Origin: JANQPA01 sp964628385
GTDB lineage: Bacteria; Bacteroidota; Bacteroidia; Chitinophagales; Saprospiraceae
DNA length: 32,718 bases
Direction of reading: 5' to 3'
NCBI GenBank assembly: GCA_964628385.1
Contig: CAZVOD010000049.1
Location: 1-32,718, forward strand
This document shows, piece after piece, positions 9,701 to 15,863 of the stretch. Every line of letters starts with the position of its first letter. Within the stretch, counting starts at the first letter, position 1. The notes under the pieces are model-generated. The model had not been told where the DNA came from, made no database searches, and was given only the letters and a program-made list of their open reading frames with translations. Position numbers and translations under genes: made by a program.

Positions 9701-9896
9701 TGGTGTAGCGTGGTTTGATTTCAATCAGCTTAGTGATAGTTCAAACCGATTCCCTAGTGCCAGCCCGGTATTCAGTGCAGGGGCTTCACTGAGAGTCAAT
9801 CTTTTTGGTTCTTTAATTGTAGAACCCTACTACGCTATTCCGCTATTGGAAGGAGCAGAGCCCGGGTTTGGACTGAACCTCATACAGGGATGGTAA
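6762..9896 (+). CDS. Outer-membrane protein with zinc-peptidase-like domain, TolB-like propeller and beta-barrel
   Basis: A 1044-residue protein with three modules. A signal peptide (residues 1-23, ending LTAQ) is followed by a peptidase-MA-like domain (about 30-290) with HELVH at 136-140 and, 28 residues on, EGLAEY (Glu168 a likely third zinc ligand), a gluzincin arrangement. Next come TolB/PD40-type propeller blades (about 295-590) with repeated 'WSPDxxxFAF' units such as WSPDSKRFAFVG and WSPDGNYIAFAG. The last roughly 400 residues alternate short hydrophobic strands with Gly/Asn/Asp turns, as in BamA/surface-antigen barrels, and end in an aromatic residue (LIQGW). The peptidase and propeller parts are probably periplasmic or surface-exposed and anchored by the barrel. 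Whether it cleaves protein is an inference; many MA-like domains are uncharacterised. It is monocistronic, with a 208-base upstream region shared with the symporter. Confidence 0.88.
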   Translation: MRWTKILLVGGLMITAFGQLTAQYFGRNKPHYEKFDFEVYQTPHFEIYHYLENEEVLNRISTFTEQWYQLHQNILRDTFTAKNPVIFYNDHADFQQTNAIRGGIGVGTGGVTEAFKNRVIMPFAMSNQQTFHVLGHELVHAFQYHMVIQGDSTSLQNIANLPLWMVEGLAEYMSIGGVDAHTAMWMRSAVLNDDIPTLKDLNNPGKYFPYRYGQVFWAFLTGLSGDDVIEPFYTATAKHGIEAASRQVLGISLNSLSNLWQEALKKHYSQYVEVGEKEAFIGRELLAEEKKKGRINIAPVISPNGRYAIFLSERNLFSIDLFLADVVKKEIIREVASSAKNAHIDNFDYIESAGTWSPDSKRFAFVGYSRGRQLLIIKDALSGKTIEEVKIDGVPAFTNPTWSPDGNYIAFAGLRQGQVDLYAYNLKTGKVTQLTDDVYSEMHPHYSADGRSLLFSTDQRSFQRGRTNGKWTFNLARLDLGTGEVEQYDVFPGADNLNPLEDANGDIIFLSNRDGFRNIYRYSPYSGKVYQMTDLLTGVSGITHYAPAISISRDRGRILYTYFNNNQYKIFRGNRDEFLNTEVDPDSVDFTAATLPRVNDRAPMIVDAQLNNLEESEAEASTLASSFREKDYKAQFQLDYIGGGAGVGLTNNNFIAGGNNRLAGSIDALFSDILGNHNIFASAAVNGEVLDFGANVLYLNKTNTLNWGVFASHIPNRFISGGFLSDGSGNIVTQNIEIDGQEFPTNYVIDNFRLFVDEVGLMSQYIFSQSLRLEGSASFSRYYTRLDRDFYFNDGLGLRFWGREQLETAPGFSLWRAGTALVGDNSYFGLTSPLRGYRFRIGIDRFAGEFSFTAPTIDVRYYKQLRPVTFAFRAYHYGRYGGNSESLSPLFVGSPWLVRGFNTNATQQFTQNGLIGGGQALPGSNFGGSIPNDEEILFSLLGSKMFVANFEVRLPFTGPRELALIPVGFFFSDLNLFFDSGVAWFDFNQLSDSSNRFPSASPVFSAGASLRVNLFGSLIVEPYYAIPLLEGAEPGFGLNLIQGW

Positions 9897-10093
9897 ATTG
9901 AACCGCAAGATTACTGGATAAATTACAGATCGTTAAAAAAAGATCCTGGGTTTTCGACCTATCTTCGAAAATTCGGGATTTTATGTTTTTAGGAGTAGCC
10001 AGTGATGATCTTCAGGTTGTACTACTCTGGATACTGGCTTGATTATTAATGAATAATTTACCTGCAGTTAGGAGTGCTTTTGCATTAGGCCCG

Positions 10094-10101
10094 TACATTT
10101 G
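10094..10101 (+). promoter_or_regulatory. Bacteroidota -7 promoter box TACATTTG
   Basis: An exact match to the Bacteroidota primary-sigma -7 consensus TAnnTTTG. It lies 28 bases upstream of the ATG at 10130 but downstream of another in-frame ATG at 10049. Transcription from here would start near 10108, which supports 10130 as the start of the FAD enzyme. A clear -33 TTG at the usual distance is not seen. Confidence 0.45.
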
Positions 10102-10129
10102 CACGAGTTTAAATTTAGGTTACAAAAAA

Positions 10130-11293
10130 ATGAAAGAGGAGCAAAAGTACGATGTAGCAGTAGTAGGGTGTGGTATCATTGGCTTGGCGATCAGCTATTT
10201 TGCAGCAAAAAAAGGAAAGAAAGTAATCGTTTTTGATCGGGGCGAGGGAGTAAAAAGTGCTAGTTTGAATAACTTCGGGTTAGTTTGGCCTATTGGTCAG
10301 CATCCCAATTCGCTGCAACGCGCCCTGCGAAGCCGAGAGATATGGCTGGAGCTGGCCGAAAAGGTTGGTTTTTGGGTAAATAGCGCTGGCTCTCTCACGC
10401 TTGCCCATAATGAAGATGAACTGCATGTACTGGAGGAGTTTATTGCTACTCGCAAGAATGAGAACTATATTTGTAAACTGCTAACCCCTGTTAAAACGAT
10501 TGCCACCAATAAGTCGGTTAATCCCATCAAGCTGGAAGGCGCATTATGGAGCGCCACAGAGCTGAATATTGATACCAGACAAGCTCTGCCTGCCATTGTT
10601 AATTACCTAAAAGAAGTATATGAGGTACGGTTTAACTTCAATACTGAAATAATCCACGTTGAGTCTGCTTATCTTCAGGATGTTACGCTGGATAAATGGA
10701 AGGCTGAGCAGATTTATGTTTGTGGAGGAGAACATTTTACTCAACTTTTTCCTACCTTATTCAGGCAAAGTGGTTTGATGCACAAAAAACTCCGTTTTAT
10801 CAGGACTACTCAGCAACCAGTAGACTGGAGCCTCGGAGTGGCATTGGCTTCAGGTGCGACATTGCAGAATTTCCCTGCCTTTGAACACTGTGAAAGCCTA
10901 GCATTAGTCAAAAGGCGCACGCAGCGCGAACTGCTGCTCAATGGTAATGTACGCAGTCAGTTTCTGGTGGCACAAACCCCATGGAACGAACTTATAATCG
11001 GGGATTGCAGAGAATTCGATGCTAATATCCCGGACGAGCAGCAGTTGATTTTTGAGACTTTTTTGAAAAATATAAACAGGATGGTACGTATCCCGTCCAT
11101 GAGGATCAACAACATCTGGAATGGCAGCTACACTCGAATTGAAAGTAAAAGCGAATTTGTAGCCAGAGTCAGCCCACAGATAACCATCGTAAATGGCCTG
11201 GGAGGCTTTGGTCTTACCCTGGCTTTCGGGCTGGCTGAAGAATTGTTGGAGGAAAAACTGCCCGTGGAGAGCATTTCAGTATACGGCAAATAA
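10130..11293 (+). CDS. FAD-dependent oxidoreductase, TIGR03364-like (DAO family)
   Basis: A 387-residue DAO-fold flavoenzyme. The Rossmann FAD motif GCGIIG (Gly13, Gly15, Gly18) ends with an acidic residue after the second strand (VIVFDRG). A 'NNFGLVWPIGQ' block followed by 'RSREIWLELAEKVGF' strongly resembles TIGR03364, a clade known for genetic association with phosphonate-degradation genes. It probably oxidises an amine or amino-acid-like substrate. No phosphonate gene is in this window, so the link is only by family. The reading frame extends 27 codons further upstream (ATG at 10049), but the Rossmann fold begins immediately after the 10130 ATG and a -7 box lies between the two, so I prefer 10130. 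The C-terminal 'VNGLGGFGLTLAFGLAEELLEE' segment is the normal FAD-binding closing motif. It is probably transcribed alone, ending in the hairpin at 11301. Confidence 0.85.
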   Translation: MKEEQKYDVAVVGCGIIGLAISYFAAKKGKKVIVFDRGEGVKSASLNNFGLVWPIGQHPNSLQRALRSREIWLELAEKVGFWVNSAGSLTLAHNEDELHVLEEFIATRKNENYICKLLTPVKTIATNKSVNPIKLEGALWSATELNIDTRQALPAIVNYLKEVYEVRFNFNTEIIHVESAYLQDVTLDKWKAEQIYVCGGEHFTQLFPTLFRQSGLMHKKLRFIRTTQQPVDWSLGVALASGATLQNFPAFEHCESLALVKRRTQRELLLNGNVRSQFLVAQTPWNELIIGDCREFDANIPDEQQLIFETFLKNINRMVRIPSMRINNIWNGSYTRIESKSEFVARVSPQITIVNGLGGFGLTLAFGLAEELLEEKLPVESISVYGK

Positions 11294-11300
11294 AAAGGAA

Positions 11301-11323
11301 TCGAACCGAATAAATCGGTTCGA
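11301..11323 (+). terminator. Hairpin after the FAD oxidoreductase
   Basis: Perfect 9-base arms TCGAACCGA and TCGGTTCGA around the loop ATAAA, starting 7 bases after the stop codon. There is no long T-run downstream, so it may be a weak terminator or a 3'-end stabiliser. Confidence 0.6.
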
Positions 11324-11374
11324 CTCTGATCAAAACTAGTATTTAATAACAAAAAGTTTGGAAAGTTAAGCAAT

Positions 11375-11382
11375 TATATTTG
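11375..11382 (+). promoter_or_regulatory. Bacteroidota -7 promoter box TATATTTG
   Basis: An exact TAnnTTTG match 60 bases before the endonuclease-family ATG at 11443. A TTTG at 11357-11360 could serve as the -33 element, although the 14-base spacing is shorter than usual. Confidence 0.45.
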
Positions 11383-11442
11383 CCCCAACAAAGGGAATTT
11401 CCATCATATTGTTTTTTTACATAAACGTACAAACCTTATTGC

Positions 11443-12342
11443 ATGTTTCAGTATAAAAGAAACGCTCTCAACGTATTCCGGTTCTTAGCTATGCTACTAC
11501 TTTTTGTCCTGCCTTTTAGCTTGCTTGCACAAGATGGTCCAAAAGTCAACGTCATGACTTTTAATATTAGGTTTCCCAATCCCGATGATGGGTTTGATTA
11601 CTGGCCAAAGCGTAAAGAGTTGGTAGCAAGTATGATCCGCTTTCATGAAGCTGATCTGGTGGGGGTACAAGAGGCTTTCCGTTCTCAATTGGATGAATTG
11701 ACACAGATGCTTCCCAATTTCAAATGGGTGGGGGTATGCCGAACAGATGGCAGCCGCAATCCTGATCCGGACAACGAATTTTCGGCTATTCTTTACAATA
11801 AAGATAAGTTTGAGCTCATTGAAGATCACACTTTTTGGTTGTCAGAGACGCCGGAGGAAAAGGCTTCGAAGGGCTGGGATGCTGCTTTACCAAGAATAGT
11901 AACATGGGCTCAGTTTGAACACAAAGCTTCCGGTAGGCGCCTTTATCATTTCAATACTCATTTTGATCATGTAGGACAGGAAGCCCGAAAAAATAGTGCT
12001 GCCCTGATTTTGGACCAAATAAAGTCAAATGTTGGAGATGAACCGCTGGTACTAACTGGTGATTTCAATTGTATTCCGGCGGATATTCCCTACAGAGTAC
12101 TTACCGATGAGCAAAATGATGAGCGCGTTTATGATGCCTACTTTATATCTAAAACACCTCACCATGGGCCAGCCAGTACCTGGACGGCTGGTTTTAGGTT
12201 TCCGGGAGTGCCGGATCGCAGAATTGATTATATTTTTATCAAAAATAATGTAGAGGTGTTGCGGCATGGTATTTTATCAGAGTCATGGAGCGGCCGTTTA
12301 CCCTCCGATCATTTGCCAGTGCTGGCGACGATCCGCTTTTAG
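11443..12342 (+). CDS. Secreted endonuclease/exonuclease/phosphatase family protein
   Basis: A 299-residue protein of the EEP (DNase I-like) superfamily with an N-terminal signal peptide ending LLAQ (about residue 30), so it is exported to the periplasm or beyond. The catalytic and metal-binding set is visible: Asn41 in FNIR, Glu77 in GVQEAF, His173 in NTHFDH, GDFN at 206-209 (Asp207, Asn209), and the closing SDH at 288-290. Family members of this length with 'MTFNIR...D....W..R' openings hydrolyse phosphodiesters or phosphomonoesters in nucleic acids, sphingolipids or inositol phosphates; sequence alone does not pick the substrate. Export argues against a role in chromosomal DNA repair and for nutrient scavenging. 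It has its own -7 box (11375) and ends toward a symmetric bidirectional hairpin. Confidence 0.93.
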   Translation: MFQYKRNALNVFRFLAMLLLFVLPFSLLAQDGPKVNVMTFNIRFPNPDDGFDYWPKRKELVASMIRFHEADLVGVQEAFRSQLDELTQMLPNFKWVGVCRTDGSRNPDPDNEFSAILYNKDKFELIEDHTFWLSETPEEKASKGWDAALPRIVTWAQFEHKASGRRLYHFNTHFDHVGQEARKNSAALILDQIKSNVGDEPLVLTGDFNCIPADIPYRVLTDEQNDERVYDAYFISKTPHHGPASTWTAGFRFPGVPDRRIDYIFIKNNVEVLRHGILSESWSGRLPSDHLPVLATIRF

Positions 12343-12345
12343 AAG

Positions 12346-12361
12346 CCTGCGAAGCAAGTCT
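12346..12361 (+). repeat. Dispersed intergenic motif, copy 1
   Basis: CCTGCGAAGCAAGTCT, one mismatch from the copy at 28479. Related copies are at 18587 and 24574, all in the same orientation and outside intact genes. This one sits just after the endonuclease-family stop codon. Confidence 0.5.
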
Positions 12362-12377
12362 AATACTTAAAGACATT

Positions 12378-12415
12378 AAAGATGAGGCATACCGAATTTG
12401 GTATGCCTCATCTTT
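12378..12415. terminator. Bidirectional hairpin terminator
   Basis: Perfect 16-base arms, AAAGATGAGGCATACC (12378-12393) and GGTATGCCTCATCTTT (12400-12415), around a 6-base loop. The A-run on the left and T-run on the right give a U-tract for either direction. It sits between two convergent genes (stops at 12342 and 12456), as expected of a shared terminator. Confidence 0.85.
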
Positions 12416-12455
12416 TAGAAACGAGTACCTCAGTAGAAATCTGAGTAACAACTTA

Positions 12456-13598
12456 TTATTCTTTATAAATCATTTTCAGCCGTCCATAGGATAAACGAGC
12501 TTTGATAAGGCCTTTATCAGGGTTGTTGCCAAGTTGACCTCTGATTTCGTGTTCGTTGTCTTTTTCCTTTTCATAGGAAATAGCCATTTCGTTGGGATAA
12601 CGGATGCTCGCATAAGTAGCAATCGCTTCGACTGCTGAAGAAAATTCGGAGCTAAGCCCTAAGTTAAAATCGGTATAATTGCCCTGAATCACGACATTAG
12701 AGCAGGAAGGCATTAGCCGACAATCAGCGTTGCCATATTTGAAATCCAGGTCTAGTGCTTTGAGTACTTCGTACACTTTAAGTTGTGTATATTTGGAAGA
12801 AATCTCTACCGATTGAGCCTGAGCAATTTCTATATTATCATATTGTCCTTCGTTCTTGAATTCCAAAATTTGACCTAGCCGGTAGTCATCGTATTTTGTG
12901 GAACAATTAATATTGCCCGCTTCAGTAATATTAACCGTCGTATACTTACTGGCAATCTCGGTATCTCTGGTCTTATCTATGAATAGTTTACTGTAGCTTA
13001 CGTCTATTTTTAAATCTTTGCTCATACCAATAGCGCCATTCCCATAGGCCAGGCTGATTTCAGAGTCATCTCCCAGTTCATCGACTTTCATGTTGGCATA
13101 TTTAGAATTGATCGTAGCTTTGCCTTGTATCGCGCCTACAAATATTTCTCCGTATCTATGGGATAGATCCAGGTTATTGGTAGGTGGCATGAAAACCTCG
13201 TAGTTGATTGAATAATCGACCTTTTCTTCATCTTCACCAGACCACCAGCCTTTCTTTTGTGGCTTAATAGAGGTCACTGTCTTAACAAAATCATCGGAGT
13301 TGGAAAAAGCAATATCAATACGATCAAAGACCTTTTGTGCTGCTCCTTCATTAAATGCTTTTACTACTATAGTGACGTCAATTTTCACCCTGTCTTTGTT
13401 CCAGGTTTTGATGGCTACTTTACCGTATTTGTTGGAAACACTGGTAGTTCCGGTGGGGCTGATCACGAATTCTTTCTTAATATTTCTGGTGAATTCTGCG
13501 GTCTCTTTTATACTCTCGTGGCTGGGAATATAAAAGAGTAGCAGCACCGCAACGCCCCAAAGGCTATATGCTAATTTCTTTGTCATTCGGAATTTCAT
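12456..13598 (-). CDS. DUF4097-like envelope repeat protein (putative adhesin-type beta-solenoid)
   Basis: A 380-residue exported protein with an N-terminal hydrophobic segment (about 9-26) and no further membrane helices. From residue 55 it is built of short beta-rich repeats, each carrying a K/R/S-Y-[GAT] signature: KYGK (57), HRYG (147), SKYA (165), AYGN (184), SKYT (217), TKYD (234), SKYT (268) and FKYGN (286). This suggests a beta-solenoid of the DUF4097/DUF2807 kind. The function is unknown; Bacteroidota members commonly sit beside ECF sigma and anti-sigma genes, as here. The ATG at 13598 overlaps the anti-sigma-like gene by 35 bases; an alternative ATG at 13586 (MTKKLAYSLWG) gives a more compact signal peptide. 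The overlap implies translational coupling and a shared transcript. Confidence 0.75.
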   Translation of the reverse strand: MKFRMTKKLAYSLWGVAVLLLFYIPSHESIKETAEFTRNIKKEFVISPTGTTSVSNKYGKVAIKTWNKDRVKIDVTIVVKAFNEGAAQKVFDRIDIAFSNSDDFVKTVTSIKPQKKGWWSGEDEEKVDYSINYEVFMPPTNNLDLSHRYGEIFVGAIQGKATINSKYANMKVDELGDDSEISLAYGNGAIGMSKDLKIDVSYSKLFIDKTRDTEIASKYTTVNITEAGNINCSTKYDDYRLGQILEFKNEGQYDNIEIAQAQSVEISSKYTQLKVYEVLKALDLDFKYGNADCRLMPSCSNVVIQGNYTDFNLGLSSEFSSAVEAIATYASIRYPNEMAISYEKEKDNEHEIRGQLGNNPDKGLIKARLSYGRLKMIYKE

Positions 13599-14115
13599 TT
13601 AAAGGATTAGTTGATTTGATCCTTTTCAGTACCCTTTCCAGGATATAAATTTTAGTCTGATAAGTATGAATCAAATTTTCGATTAGTTGTTCTTCTTTTC
13701 CAGCCGGTGCTATTTGAAGTTCCTGCTTCAATTCCGCAAGAGATTGGTCGAGTTGCTTGAAGTCTTTTAAAATGGAGCCATCTTCATCGTAGCTGGCCAG
13801 TACATTAATTTTTTCTTCAATTTCCTTTTGGAAGTAGTTCTCTATCTCCCGCAATTCAGGGCGGATTCCGTCAAGAGCAGCATAGCTTTTGGCCATATTT
13901 ACCTGTGTATAATAGGCGCCTATGACAGCACCGGCAGACAGCAGGAGTAAAATAGCAGCAGCAATTTTTACTAATTTTAAAAGTCGAATCCTACCCGATG
14001 CTTCCCGCTCGGGAATCCGACGCTCTATCCTGGCCCAAACGTGCACTCCGGGCTCTTTGTTATCCAACTCGGAGCAGTTAGCTGCTATGAACTGTTCTAA
14101 TTTATCTTGTGCCAT
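13564..14115 (-). CDS. Anti-sigma-factor-like single-pass membrane protein
   Basis: A 183-residue protein. A cytosolic N-terminal part (about 1-45, with 'PGVHVWARIERRIPE') precedes one transmembrane helix (about 48-68) and a helical, probably coiled-coil periplasmic tail with 'YFQKEIEEKINVLASYDEDG' and 'LDQSLAELKQELQIAP'. The layout and its position overlapping the sigma-factor stop by 14 bases suggest an anti-sigma or sigma-regulating membrane protein that holds the ECF factor at the inner membrane. No classical HxxxCxxC zinc-anti-sigma motif is present, so it is not a ZAS-type factor. The role is inferred from architecture and context. It is followed by the DUF4097-like gene, which it overlaps. 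Confidence 0.7.
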   Translation of the reverse strand: MAQDKLEQFIAANCSELDNKEPGVHVWARIERRIPEREASGRIRLLKLVKIAAAILLLLSAGAVIGAYYTQVNMAKSYAALDGIRPELREIENYFQKEIEEKINVLASYDEDGSILKDFKQLDQSLAELKQELQIAPAGKEEQLIENLIHTYQTKIYILERVLKRIKSTNPLNEIPNDKEISI

Positions 14116-14680
14116 TTTTGGATAAGCCTTTTGTTTGTATAATATCTTTAATCTTTCTTCTTGCCCGGCTGTATTGAGACTTCGATGTAGCCTCCGTCAC
14201 ATTCAAAATTTGTGCAATCTCTTTATGGTCATACCCTTCAATAAGGTAAAGTGAAAAAACCACTCTATATCCATCCGGTAATTCCCGAATAGCTTCTCTG
14301 ATGAGGTTTACGTTCATTGTATGATCAGGAATATCCGGTTCTTCTTCCAGCGTTTGGCTGTGTTTAGGCGCTAACTCCTCAAAGAAAATGCGATTCTTCT
14401 TCAAATGGTTGATACAATTATTGATAACAATGCGTTTGATCCACGCCCCAACGCTAGATTGAAATTTAAAGGTGTGTAGTTTGGAAAAAACGTCAACAAA
14501 AGAATTTTGAAGAATATCCTCTGCATCCCATTCGCTTTTGACCATTCGCAGACAGATATTAAACATCGCTTTACTGTATAGGCGATACAGCTTAAATTGT
14601 GCTTCGCGGTTGCCGCGCTTGCACTGTTCTATCAGCTCTCGATGGGTGTCGGCGTAGTCCAATTTGATTACTTTGCTCAT
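14102..14680 (-). CDS. ECF-type RNA polymerase sigma factor
   Basis: A 192-residue sigma-70-family protein with region 2 at about 25-95 (core 'MFNICLRMVKSEWDAEDILQNSF', then 'FKFQSSVGAWIKRIVINNCINHLKK') and region 4 at about 125-180 ('RELPDGYRVVFSLYLIEGYDHKEIAQ', then 'VTEATSKSQYSRARRKIK', a helix-turn-helix). Regions 1 and 3 are absent, as in extracytoplasmic-function sigma factors. It directs RNA polymerase to a small regulon, probably under control of the overlapping membrane protein encoded next. The start is the ATG at 14680. Upstream is a 101-base gap to the TPR lipoprotein gene with no evident terminator, so readthrough is possible. The target promoters cannot be named from sequence. 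Confidence 0.95.
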   Translation of the reverse strand: MSKVIKLDYADTHRELIEQCKRGNREAQFKLYRLYSKAMFNICLRMVKSEWDAEDILQNSFVDVFSKLHTFKFQSSVGAWIKRIVINNCINHLKKNRIFFEELAPKHSQTLEEEPDIPDHTMNVNLIREAIRELPDGYRVVFSLYLIEGYDHKEIAQILNVTEATSKSQYSRARRKIKDIIQTKGLSKNGTR

Positions 14681-14781
14681 TTTAGGCTAAGGCCAATTTT
14701 TATGGTCTGTCTGGGTAAGGTTCTCGAATTTCTAAATTCTATTCCAATAGACAAGAGCCTGTAGAGAGGGTTGCATCGGCA

Positions 14782-15828
14782 TTATTGTAATTCCTGATTT
14801 TCACCGGCGCCACTCAAAAGTGCATTCACCCTTTCCAGCCCCGCCTGAGCATCAGCGTAATCAGGAGCCATCCTTAATGCCTGAGCATAACTATTTTTAG
14901 CTTCCTGGTGCTGAGCAAGAAGTTCTGAGCATAAGCCTTTGTAATAATAGCCCCTAATATGAAGGGGAGCTACCTTTACCAGAATATCAAATTGTTTTCT
15001 GGCCCTGCCAATAGAATCCAAATCCATGTATAGCAATCCCATATTGAAATAAGCTTCTTCGTACTGAGGGTCAATGCGCGTAATTTCCTGATATACTTCA
15101 ATGGCTTCTTTGAGCTTTTCCTGGTCCGACAGGTAATCCGCCTTGGCATGCATGACATTTATGTTATTAGGAGAAACTATCAGGGCACTCTCAAAATACT
15201 GCTGTGCAATATCATTACCCATAGCACCCTGTAATTGGCCCAGTAAAACCCATGCATCTACAATGTCAGGGTCAATTTCTACAGTCTCCTGAAAACTATT
15301 GATGGCTCTTGCTGTATCCCCTGTTTCTTTATAATTCAAGCCCATCATAAAGTAAGCTTCAGGGTTTCGAGGGTCCAGATTTAAAACCCGGGCAAGCGTT
15401 TGCATACTCTCATCGTATTGTTTTAGAATAAGCTGAAATTCCGATAACTTTAGATGAGTCACAATATGTTGTGGATGATAATCCAGTGTTTGCTTTAAAG
15501 TTGCTATCGCTTCTTTTGATTTGAAATAGTCCAGATAAGAGTCGGCCAGAAGATGTAAATAACGGATATTCATAGAGTCATAAGATAAGGCAGTTTCCAG
15601 GTCTCCTATGGCCTCATCATAAGCAGCGCTTTCATAGAAGAGTTCCGCTCTGGCATAATACAGGTCAGGATCATCCGGCGAATCTGCTATCTGCCTGCTA
15701 ACGGAGTTGACCGCAGGGTTGTCCGTTTCTCTGAATTGTGGTGTTTTTTCTGATTTATTTTGGCAGGCATTCAACAGAATGCACAGTAAGCTCAATATTG
15801 CGAAACACTTTTGGTTATATTTAAACAT
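14782..15828 (-). CDS. TPR-repeat lipoprotein
   Basis: A 348-residue protein starting at the ATG at 15828; a TTG codon immediately upstream is not needed. The signal peptide carries a lipobox (ILLNAC) with Cys22 as the likely lipidated residue, so it is a periplasmic-face lipoprotein. From about residue 45 onward it consists of tandem tetratricopeptide repeats, with recognisable units such as 'PEAYFMMGLNYKETGDTARA' and 'EEAYFNMGLLYMDLDSIGRA', roughly eight in all. These form a protein-interaction solenoid. It precedes the sigma-factor gene on the same strand and could report on envelope state, but that is only suggested by position. Its start lies 35 bases from the divergent T9SS-protein start, so the two promoters must overlap. 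Confidence 0.88.
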   Translation of the reverse strand: MFKYNQKCFAILSLLCILLNACQNKSEKTPQFRETDNPAVNSVSRQIADSPDDPDLYYARAELFYESAAYDEAIGDLETALSYDSMNIRYLHLLADSYLDYFKSKEAIATLKQTLDYHPQHIVTHLKLSEFQLILKQYDESMQTLARVLNLDPRNPEAYFMMGLNYKETGDTARAINSFQETVEIDPDIVDAWVLLGQLQGAMGNDIAQQYFESALIVSPNNINVMHAKADYLSDQEKLKEAIEVYQEITRIDPQYEEAYFNMGLLYMDLDSIGRARKQFDILVKVAPLHIRGYYYKGLCSELLAQHQEAKNSYAQALRMAPDYADAQAGLERVNALLSGAGENQELQ

Positions 15829-15863
15829 CAATTTTATTGTTTGATTTTTTAAAACTAAGATTA

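Noticed and set aside
10049..10129. Upstream in-frame extension of the FAD oxidoreductase
   Set aside because: The added 27 residues are not part of the Rossmann fold, and a TAnnTTTG box lies inside the stretch, so translation probably starts at 10130.
14102..14680. Zinc anti-sigma (ZAS) partnership for the ECF sigma factor
   Set aside because: The adjoining membrane protein has no HxxxCxxC motif; only one Cys occurs in its N-terminal region.
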